From contig DASTHS010000328.1 in the NCBI GenBank assembly GCA_035718085.1, positions 1-5,445 on the forward strand: a stretch of DNA of 5,445 nt, in the 5' to 3' direction. The position numbers were made by a program, and so were the translations under genes. Below are positions 1-5,445 of the stretch, one piece after another. Position 1 is the stretch's first letter. Every line of letters begins with the position of its first letter. A model generated the notes under the pieces. The model was not told the origin of the DNA. It saw only the letters and a program-made list of their open reading frames with translations, and did no database searches. The DNA is from DASTHS01 sp035718085 (lineage in GTDB: Bacteria; Actinomycetota; Acidimicrobiia; Acidimicrobiales; Palsa-688).

Positions 1-1610
1 CTGCGCCCCGGTGCGAAGAGCGAGACCGGCGCACCGGCCACCCGTGCCAGCAGGCCGGCGGCGGTGACGTCCTGCTCGGCTCGGTTCCACGGAGCGGGGT
101 GCGCCCGCTCGCCGTCGGCGTCCCGGCGCCAGCCCGCCCCCCCGTCGACGACGGTCACCCCCGCAGCGCTGAGCGAGCGCAGGGCGCCCGGCGCAGCGGC
201 TGCGGTGCGGGCGTCGACGACGACCGAGGCGTGCAGCGACTCGACGGCGGCGGCCACCGACGGGTCGGCGAGCTCGGCGGCGTCGAGGCGGGCGCCGAGG
301 TAGACCACGTTCCCGCCGCCGGCGGGGGCGTGGGCGACCCCCGCCCCGGCGGCCGCGGCCACGCCGACCCCGCTGGTGAGGCCGATCCACCCGGCGCCGC
401 ACAGCGCGACCAGGACGCTGGCGGCCCGCCCGGCGGCGGCGGCGACCAGCCGGGGGCGCGCGACCGGCAGCGCCTTTGCGCCGAGCACCAGCGCCGGCCC
501 GTCGGCGCGGAACATGGCGACACCGGCAGCCACCTGCCCACGCCGCGTCGCGCTGTCGGCGGCGAGCACGGTGATCGCCTCGGCCAAGGCGGCGCGGTCG
601 GTGGCGAGGGTGCTCACCCCTGCGGCGTGCATCGCCGCCGTGTTCTCGACCCCGTGACCGGCGATCGGGCGGTAGCTGATCACCGGCAGGCCGGCGCGCA
701 TCGCCTCGAACGCGGTGAGCCCCCCGGCGTTCTCGACGAGGGCGTCGCACGCGACCATCAGGTGGGGCATGCGGTCGGTCCAGCCGATCACCACTGCCCG
801 CAGCCCTGCCGAGGCGACCCCGTTGCGCACCCGCCGCTCGAGGGTGGCGTCCCGGCCGCAGACCACCACCGGCACCGCCCCGCAGGCGGCGACGTCGGTG
901 ATGGTGGCCTCGATGTCGCCGACGCCCCACGAGCCGGCGACCACCAGCACCGCCCGGTCGGCGTCAGCCAGAGCGAGCTCCGTGCGCGTCGCCGCCCGCC
1001 CGTCGGCCTGCTCGAACCGGGCGCCGACGAGGGGACCGCAGGCGACGGCCGGTCTGCCGGTGCGGGCGGCGGCGGCCGCCGCCGGCTCGGCGTGCACGGC
1101 CAGGTGCAGGTCGATGCCCCGGTGCACCCACAGCGGGTGCACGCCGAAGTCGGTGATGAAGTTGACCGCCGGCACCCGGAGGCGCCCCAGGCGGCGCAGC
1201 CGGCCGAGGCAGAGCGTGGCCAGGGGGTAGGTCGACACGACGACGTCGGCACCGCCGCGGCGCACCCATCGCAGCACCCGGCGGCGGGTCAGCACGCACA
1301 CCAGCCAGGCCACCAGTGGGCACAGCCAGGGCACGCGGTGCCAGAGCCGGTAGGTGGCGTCGTACGCGCCGGGCGCATGGCGGAGCTCGAGCTCGTAGCC
1401 GCCGCGGAGGGCGGCCCCGATGCGCAGCGGGCCGGCATCGAGCAGGTCGCGCACCTCGGCGTGGTGGCCGGCCGCCTCGATGCGCCGGGCCAGCTCACGG
1501 GCGGCGCCGTCGTGACCGGCACCCATGCTCGCCGACACGACCAGCACGCGACGCCCGGTGCCGGCAGGGGCGCTGCCGGCGCCGCGGGACCGGCTCCGGA
1601 TCGTGCGCAC
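1..1610 (-). CDS. MGDG-synthase/MurG-like glycosyltransferase with C-terminal membrane segment and extra domain (3' end beyond window)
   Basis: Probably transfers a sugar from a nucleotide-sugar to a lipid acceptor at the inner face of the membrane, as MGDG synthases and MurG (GT28) do. The frame is open from the start region to the left edge (536 codons seen). Residues about 20-33 read RRVLVVSASMGAGHDG, the glycine-rich N-terminal loop of the MGDG-synthase family. The C-terminal Rossmann half has VLVVAGSWG and, at 292-297, VENAGG followed by LTAFEAMRAGLPVISY, the donor-binding region. Residues about 396-426 form an Ala/Gly/Val-rich hydrophobic stretch, a likely membrane segment. A further domain (NVVYLGARLDAAELADPSV...) follows and is cut by the edge. 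It faintly recalls a degenerate polysaccharide-deacetylase-like domain, which I cannot confirm. I chose GTG 1610: the ATG at 1526 lies inside the conserved loop and is too late. GTG at 1547 or 1634 are alternatives. The gene is divergent from the acyl-CoA synthetase gene. Donor and acceptor cannot be read from sequence. Confidence 0.85.
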   Translation of the reverse strand, partial: MRTIRSRSRGAGSAPAGTGRRVLVVSASMGAGHDGAARELARRIEAAGHHAEVRDLLDAGPLRIGAALRGGYELELRHAPGAYDATYRLWHRVPWLCPLVAWLVCVLTRRRVLRWVRRGGADVVVSTYPLATLCLGRLRRLGRLRVPAVNFITDFGVHPLWVHRGIDLHLAVHAEPAAAAAARTGRPAVACGPLVGARFEQADGRAATRTELALADADRAVLVVAGSWGVGDIEATITDVAACGAVPVVVCGRDATLERRVRNGVASAGLRAVVIGWTDRMPHLMVACDALVENAGGLTAFEAMRAGLPVISYRPIAGHGVENTAAMHAAGVSTLATDRAALAEAITVLAADSATRRGQVAAGVAMFRADGPALVLGAKALPVARPRLVAAAAGRAASVLVALCGAGWIGLTSGVGVAAAAGAGVAHAPAGGGNVVYLGARLDAAELADPSVAAAVESLHASVVVDARTAAAAPGALRSLSAAGVTVVDGGAGWRRDADGERAHPAPWNRAEQDVTAAGLLARVAGAPVSLFAPGR

Positions 1611-1618
1611 GACCTGCC

Positions 1619-1624
1619 AGACTA
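1619..1624 (-). promoter_or_regulatory. Candidate -10 element (TAGTCT) for the glycosyltransferase gene
   Basis: On the minus strand TAGTCT matches the actinobacterial TAnnnT -10 pattern, a rare A/T-containing hexamer in this DNA. Eight bases separate it from GTG 1610, so transcription would begin at or within a base or two of that codon and give a leaderless mRNA, a common arrangement in actinobacteria. No good -35 lies 16-18 bases upstream, and no clear Shine-Dalgarno precedes the GTG, which fits a leaderless start. This is inference from a single hexamer. Confidence 0.3.
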
Positions 1625-1662
1625 CCGCCCGCACCCCATTGGGAGGGTGGGAACGTCGACCC

Positions 1663-1669
1663 GGGGAGG
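1663..1669 (+). promoter_or_regulatory. Ribosome binding site of the acyl-CoA synthetase gene
   Basis: GGGGAGG lies eight bases before GTG 1678, good spacing and strong complementarity to the 16S rRNA 3' end. It decides the start: the frame is open further upstream (to before 1525), but no family homology is recognisable there and the protein from GTG 1678 (MKVALTIGDFLRRGALVHPD) begins as acyl-CoA synthetases usually do. Confidence 0.75.
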
Positions 1670-1677
1670 TCCGAGCG

Positions 1678-3231
1678 GTGAAGGTGGCGCTGACGATCGG
1701 TGACTTCCTGCGACGGGGCGCGCTCGTGCACCCCGACCGCACCGCGGTCGTCGACGAGCCGGGCACCCCGGGCTCGCTGGGGGCGATCACCTATCGCCAG
1801 CTCGACGCCCGTGCGCGCGGCATGGCCGTCGCCCTCGACCGGATGGGGGTCGAGCAGGGGGCGCGGGTGGCCATCGTCAGCCCGAACGCCGCCCGCTTCC
1901 AGATCGCCTACTTCGGGGTGAGCGGCTGGGGGCGCGTGCTGGTGCCGGTGAACTACCGGCTCAACGCCGCCGAGATCAGCTACATCGTCGAGCACTCGGG
2001 CACCTCGGTGCTGCTGGTCGACCCCGACTCGGCGGCTGCCCTCGCCGGCGTCGACGCGAAGGTGAAGATCGTGCTCGACGGCACCGGTGACGACGCCGAG
2101 CTGTTCGCCGAGGCGCCTCCGGGCGCCGAGCCGCAGGCCTGGGTGGCCGACGAGGACGCGACCGCGAGCATCAACTACACGAGCGGCACGACGGCCAGGC
2201 CGAAGGGCGTGCAGCTCACGCACCGCAACTGCTGGCTCAACGCCGCCGCCTTCGGGTGGCACACCGAGGTCACCGATCGCGACGTGTTCCTGCACACCCT
2301 GCCGATGTTCCACTGCAACGGGTGGGGCATGCCCTACGCCGTCACCGGGATGGGGGTGCCCCAGGTGATCCAGCGGCGTGTCGACGGCGAGCAGATCCTG
2401 TCCCGGGTGGCCGAGCACGGCGTCACCCTGATGTGTGGCGCCCCAGCGGTCGTGGCCGCCGTGCTCGACGCCGGCGCCGCCCGGCGGGAACGCGGCGAGG
2501 AGGTCCCGGGTCGTGACCGGGTGCGCATCGTCGTCGCCGGTGCCCCGCCGCCCTCCAAGGCCATCGAGCGCGTCGAGGACGAGCTCGGCTGGGAGTTCAT
2601 CCAGATCTACGGCCTCACCGAGACCGCTCCGCTGCTCACCATCAACCGGGCTCCTGCCGAGTGGGACGACCTGGCCACCCCGGAGCGGGCCAAGCGGCTG
2701 GCGCGCGCCGGTGTCCCGGCCATCGGCGTGGAGGTGCGCACCGCCGCCGACGGTGAGGTGCTGGCCCGCTCGAACCACGTGTTCGCCGGTTACTGGGAGC
2801 AGCCCGACGAGTCGGCGAAGGCCCTCGACGGCGGGTGGTTCCACACCGGCGACGAAGGCTCGATCGACGACGACTCGTACCTCCACATCGCCGACCGCAA
2901 GAAAGACGTCATCATCTCCGGTGGCGAGAACGTCAGCTCGATCGAGGTGGAAGACCGCCTCTTCCAGCACCCGGCCGTCGCCGAGGCGGCGGTGATCGGC
3001 GTGCCCGACGAGAAGTGGGGCGAGACGGTGAAGGCGCTGGTCGTGCTCCGCCCCGGGTCGTCGGCCACCGAGGCCGAGCTGATCTCCCACTGCCGGGACG
3101 CCCTGGCGCACTTCAAGTGCCCCACCAGCGTCGAGGTCCGCGACGAGCTGCCCCGCACGGCCACAGGGAAGCTGCAGAAGTTCAAGCTGCGCGCTCCCTA
3201 CTGGGAGGGTCGCGACCGGCGGGTCAACTGA
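1678..3231 (+). CDS. Acyl-CoA synthetase (AMP-binding, ANL superfamily; fatty-acid-CoA ligase-like)
   Basis: Activates a carboxylic acid, most likely a medium- or long-chain fatty acid, with ATP to an acyl-adenylate and then to acyl-CoA in the cytoplasm. The 517-residue protein is complete and of normal family length. The large N-terminal adenylation domain carries the P-loop YTSGTTARPKG (167-177), the aromatic substrate-pocket stretch LPMFHCNGWGMPY, the adenine-binding IYGLTET (310-316) and the ribose-binding aspartate in WFHTGDE (D392). The hinge ADRKKDVIISGGENVSSIEVE (405-425) leads into the small C-terminal domain, which ends with PRTATGKLQK. K498 is the expected catalytic lysine for the adenylation half-reaction. 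The P-loop Ala at 173, in place of the commoner Gly, is seen in related enzymes and should not inactivate it. The sequence resembles the FadD/acyl-activating-enzyme group, but chain-length preference cannot be read, so I give no symbol. Its end overlaps or nearly abuts the next gene, implying one transcript. Confidence 0.93.
   Translation: MKVALTIGDFLRRGALVHPDRTAVVDEPGTPGSLGAITYRQLDARARGMAVALDRMGVEQGARVAIVSPNAARFQIAYFGVSGWGRVLVPVNYRLNAAEISYIVEHSGTSVLLVDPDSAAALAGVDAKVKIVLDGTGDDAELFAEAPPGAEPQAWVADEDATASINYTSGTTARPKGVQLTHRNCWLNAAAFGWHTEVTDRDVFLHTLPMFHCNGWGMPYAVTGMGVPQVIQRRVDGEQILSRVAEHGVTLMCGAPAVVAAVLDAGAARRERGEEVPGRDRVRIVVAGAPPPSKAIERVEDELGWEFIQIYGLTETAPLLTINRAPAEWDDLATPERAKRLARAGVPAIGVEVRTAADGEVLARSNHVFAGYWEQPDESAKALDGGWFHTGDEGSIDDDSYLHIADRKKDVIISGGENVSSIEVEDRLFQHPAVAEAAVIGVPDEKWGETVKALVVLRPGSSATEAELISHCRDALAHFKCPTSVEVRDELPRTATGKLQKFKLRAPYWEGRDRRVN
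3228..3231 (+). other. Stop codon overlapped by a candidate non-ATG start (CTGA)
   Basis: The acyl-CoA synthetase stop TGA (3229-3231) overlaps CTG 3228-3230, which is in frame with the ABC-kinase protein and would add ten residues (LSAAPATGDV, first residue as Met). The arrangement copies the ATGA/GTGA overlaps of translationally coupled genes. CTG is a rare start, and the nearest purine-rich sequences are weak (GGCGGG at 3218-3223) or too distant (GGGAGGG at 3203-3209). The conservative alternative is GTG 3258. Confidence 0.3.
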
Positions 3232-3257
3232 GCGCCGCACCGGCCACCGGCGACGTC

Positions 3258-5445
3258 GTGGTCGACGTCGCCGGCCTGACGGTCGACTTCGGCCCGCTGC
3301 GGGTGCTCCACGCTGTCGACCTCCAGGTGCGCGCCGGTGAGGTGCTCGCCGTCGCCGGCGAGAACGGCGCCGGCAAGTCGACGCTGATCCGCTGCCTCGC
3401 CGGCGACCTGGTGCCGACCGCCGGCACGATCACCGTCGACGGCCGCCGGCTGCGCCCGGCGCCGGTGGCCGCGGCGCGCGCCGGCATCGCCGTCGTCTGG
3501 CAGGACCTGGCCCTCTGCGACAACCTCGACGTGGCCGCCAACGTGCTGCTCGGGCGTGAACGGCGCCTCGGGCTGCTGTCGTCCAGCCGGTTCCACCAGA
3601 CCGCCGAGCGCTTGCTCGCCGACCTCGGGATCCCCCTGAGTGATGCCGGCCGACCCGTCGGGCTGCTCTCGGGCGGGCAGCGCCAGCTCGTGGCGGTGGC
3701 GCGCGCCCTGCGGGACCGCCCCCGGCTGCTCGTGCTCGACGAGCCCACCGCCGCCCTGGGGGTCGCCGAGCGCAGCCAGGTCGAGACGCTCGTCGAGCGC
3801 CTCCGGGCCCGGGGCACCACGGTGCTGCTGGTCTCCCACGACGTCGAGCAGGTGCTGCGCCTCTCCGACCGTGTGGTGGTGCTGCGCCGCGGTCGGGTGG
3901 CGGGCGAGCTCGACCCGCTGGTCGCCCACGCCGACGACGTCGTGGCGGTGCTCAACGGCCAGGCGGTCGAAGGCTCGGCTCGCCGACAGCTCAGCCGGTT
4001 GCAGCTGCTCGCCGACCGCCTGGCACAAGCCGATGCCGGGTCGAGCGTCGGCCTGATCCTCTCCACGCTGGTCGCTGCCCTCGGGGCGCACCGAGCCTGC
4101 CTGCACGTCGAGCACGACGGCCGCCTCCTCCAGGTCGCTTCGGTCGGCCTCGGCGGCCCCCTCGCCCGCCTGCTCGCCGACCTGCCGGTCGGGCCCGGGG
4201 CCGGGCCCCTCGGCGCCGCCCTGGCCGCCCGGTCGGTCGTCGTCGACCGGTTGGGCGCTGACGACGGGTGGCGGGCGGTGGGTCCCGTGGCCCGCACCCT
4301 CACCGCCGGTGGCGTGCTCGGCACCGTGTCAGTGCCGGTCACGACGCCGCGCGGCGCCGGCGCGGTGATCACCGTGCTGCGCGACGTGCCCGGTCGCCCC
4401 AGCCGCGACGAGCTCGAGCTCGTCACCCTCTACGCCGGCTACGTGGCCTCGGCGATCGAGCGGGAGCAACTGCTGGCCGAGCGCACCGCCCGCAACCGGG
4501 TGCTCGAAGCCATCCGGGAGGTGCTCGACCACCTCGGTCGGCCGGGACCCCTGGCCGACGCGTTGCCTGCCGCCTTGGCCGCCCTGCGCAGCGGGTTGGG
4601 CGCGTCGGCCGTGGCGCTGCTCACCGCCGCCCAGGGCGAGGAACCGGTGTGCCGCGCCGTTGTGCCCCCCGGCGCAGCCGGCAGCGGCATCGCCGGGGCG
4701 GCTTCGTGGGCCGACGCCCTGGCCGGCCGCCAGCCGGCCGGCGCGTCGGCGGTCACCTTCGACGTGCCGGGCGGGTGTGCCGTGCTCGTCGCCCGGCACG
4801 GGGCCGACGCACCCCTCGACCGGGCCGCCCTCCTCGCCGACGCCGCCCACAGCCTCCGCCTGGCATTCGAGCGCGAGCAGTCGGAGCGGGCCCAGCAGGA
4901 GGTGGCGGCGGCCCGGCGGTCGAGCGAGCTCCAGGCGCGGTTCCTCTCCCGGCTCTCCCACGAGCTGCGCACGCCGCTCACGGCGATCCAGGGTTACGCG
5001 ACCAGCCTGATGGCCGCCGACGTGGCGTGGGACGAGGCCACCGAGCACCGGTTCCTGTCGCGCATCACCGCCGAGTCGGGGCGCATGGCGCGGTTGGTCG
5101 ACGACCTCCTCGACTCGTCGGCCATCGAGTCGGGCACCATGCGGCTCCACCCGGACTGGACCGACATCGCCCTCGTCATCGACTCCGCCCGGGCGTGCCT
5201 GCCGCTCGACCGGGCTGCGGCCGTCGTGATCGACGCTCCCCCCGACCTGCCCGTGGTGTGGGCCGACCACGACCGCCTCCAGCAGGTGTTCGTCAACCTG
5301 ATCGACAACGCCGTGCGCCACAACCCCCCGGGCACCAGCGTGCGTGTCGCCGCCCGGACCTCCGCGCCGGGCCGGGTGACGGTGACCGTCACCGACGACG
5401 GGGAACTGCTCGTCGCCGCCGGGGTTCCGGCGTCGCCGCCGTCGG
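3258..5445 (+). CDS. CUT2-type ABC transporter ATPase fused to GAF domains and sensor histidine kinase (3' end beyond window)
   Basis: One frame without a stop encodes 729 residues to the edge. Residues 1-235 are an ABC ATPase with every motif intact: Walker A GENGAGKST (34-42, K40), Q-loop Q82 in VVWQDLALCDNLDVAANVL, signature LSGGQ (137-141), Walker B LLVLDEPTAAL (D161, catalytic E162) and H-loop H194 in LLVSHD. The Q-loop wording and the closing VVAVLNGQ are typical of sugar ABC ATPases of the CUT2 group (FrcA/XylG/RbsA). After a short helical linker come a GAF-like domain (about 266-405) and a second, weaker one (about 415-535). A charged helix leads to the H-box FLSRLSHELRTPLTAIQGY, with phospho-acceptor H568, then the X region LVDDLLDSSAIESGTM and N-box VFVNLIDNAVRHN (N680, N684). 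I see no membrane segment, so the protein looks cytoplasmic. The G1 region (DDG at 713-715) departs from the usual DxGxG. GTG 3258 places the first beta-strand as in relatives; CTG 3228 is an alternative. Likely co-transcribed with the acyl-CoA synthetase. Confidence 0.88.
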   Translation, partial: MVDVAGLTVDFGPLRVLHAVDLQVRAGEVLAVAGENGAGKSTLIRCLAGDLVPTAGTITVDGRRLRPAPVAAARAGIAVVWQDLALCDNLDVAANVLLGRERRLGLLSSSRFHQTAERLLADLGIPLSDAGRPVGLLSGGQRQLVAVARALRDRPRLLVLDEPTAALGVAERSQVETLVERLRARGTTVLLVSHDVEQVLRLSDRVVVLRRGRVAGELDPLVAHADDVVAVLNGQAVEGSARRQLSRLQLLADRLAQADAGSSVGLILSTLVAALGAHRACLHVEHDGRLLQVASVGLGGPLARLLADLPVGPGAGPLGAALAARSVVVDRLGADDGWRAVGPVARTLTAGGVLGTVSVPVTTPRGAGAVITVLRDVPGRPSRDELELVTLYAGYVASAIEREQLLAERTARNRVLEAIREVLDHLGRPGPLADALPAALAALRSGLGASAVALLTAAQGEEPVCRAVVPPGAAGSGIAGAASWADALAGRQPAGASAVTFDVPGGCAVLVARHGADAPLDRAALLADAAHSLRLAFEREQSERAQQEVAAARRSSELQARFLSRLSHELRTPLTAIQGYATSLMAADVAWDEATEHRFLSRITAESGRMARLVDDLLDSSAIESGTMRLHPDWTDIALVIDSARACLPLDRAAAVVIDAPPDLPVVWADHDRLQQVFVNLIDNAVRHNPPGTSVRVAARTSAPGRVTVTVTDDGELLVAAGVPASPPS
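5375..5393. repeat. Nine-base perfect inverted repeat inside the kinase coding region
   Basis: GGTGACGGT and ACCGTCACC are perfect reverse complements around a single central G. In frame this is part of a Val-Thr-Val-Thr-Val-Thr beta-strand of the kinase ATPase domain, so coding constraint explains much of it. With no T-run after it and no stop codon nearby, it is not a terminator. Confidence 0.5.

Larger units (their letters stand above)
1611..1677. promoter_or_regulatory. Divergent intergenic region between glycosyltransferase and acyl-CoA synthetase genes
   Basis: These 67 bases separate two divergent starts, so they should hold at least the leftward promoter and probably both. An imperfect symmetric element lies at 1632-1649: CACCC, eight bases, GGGTG, with CCCA-T-TGGG nested inside at 1635-1643. 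It sits where the -35 region of a leftward promoter would be and could be an operator, though arms this short can arise by chance in G+C-rich DNA. I see no convincing rightward -35/-10 pair here. The rightward promoter may lie inside the glycosyltransferase coding region. Confidence 0.45.

Noticed and set aside
1524..1526. ATG as the glycosyltransferase start
   Set aside because: It encodes the Met within the conserved SASMGAGH loop. Starting there would remove the first beta-strand and half of the loop, so an upstream GTG is needed.
99..1703. Long plus-strand open frame (534 codons) opposite the glycosyltransferase
   Set aside because: Its translation is low-complexity Gly/Ala/Arg/Pro/His sequence without a fold signature. 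The minus strand encodes recognisable glycosyltransferase motifs across the same span.
2194..2196. Gly to Ala change in the acyl-CoA synthetase P-loop (residue 173) as a sign of inactivation
   Set aside because: Ala or Ser at this place occurs in active acyl-activating enzymes, and all other key residues, including K498, are present.
1495..3240. Long minus-strand open frame (581 codons) antisense to the acyl-CoA synthetase gene
   Set aside because: The plus strand here encodes a complete enzyme with all family motifs. The antisense product is a Gly/Val/His/Asp-rich string with no recognisable motif, as expected opposite G+C-rich codons.
3640..4056. Plus-strand open frame of 138 codons beginning with ATG inside the ABC region
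   Set aside because: It is in a different frame from the ABC motifs and is Ser/Arg/Cys-rich with no recognisable domain. The real frame carries LSGGQ, Walker B and the H-loop here.
3224..5321. Several minus-strand open frames antisense to the ABC-kinase gene
   Set aside because: They are Arg/Ser/Thr/Pro- or Gly/His-rich shadows opposite a continuous, motif-complete plus-strand protein.
5375..5393. Inverted repeat as a transcription terminator
   Set aside because: It lies inside an open coding frame, encodes a Val-Thr beta-strand, and has no T-run after it.

Overview
The window is very G+C-rich (about three quarters by eye), with almost every third codon position G or C. Its protein families and codon use point to a high-GC actinobacterium. 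An uncultured Acidimicrobiia-type lineage is my best guess, but no marker gene is present to prove it. There are three protein-coding genes and no RNA gene, insertion sequence, CRISPR array or recognisable terminator.

Layout: (1) Positions 1-1610, minus strand, hold a glycosyltransferase of the MGDG-synthase/MurG type (GT28-like). It carries a C-terminal hydrophobic segment and an extra domain that runs off the left edge. (2) Positions 1611-1677 are a 67-base divergent intergenic region with a TAnnnT -10-like element close to the glycosyltransferase start, a small inverted repeat, and the ribosome binding site of the rightward gene. (3) Positions 1678-3231, plus strand, encode a complete 517-residue acyl-CoA synthetase of the AMP-binding (ANL) superfamily. 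(4) From about 3228/3258 to the right edge, plus strand, is one uninterrupted reading frame. It encodes a complete ABC-transporter ATPase of the CUT2 sugar type (FrcA/XylG/RbsA-like), then one clear and one weak GAF-like domain, then a sensor histidine kinase whose ATPase domain is cut by the window end.

The most notable feature is gene 4. Transport ATPases and sensor kinases are normally separate proteins. Here an intact ABC motor, with all nucleotide-binding motifs present, is covalently joined to a soluble histidine kinase with an intact H-box. Its reading frame follows the acyl-CoA synthetase with a few bases of overlap or a very short gap, so the two are probably co-transcribed. A reasonable hypothesis is a flux-sensing signalling transporter, in which the nucleotide or transport state of the ABC module is read by the attached kinase. 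The permease, substrate-binding protein and response regulator, if they exist, should lie beyond the right edge. The glycosyltransferase and acyl-CoA synthetase both suit lipid or glycolipid metabolism, but any link to the transporter-kinase is inferred only from position.
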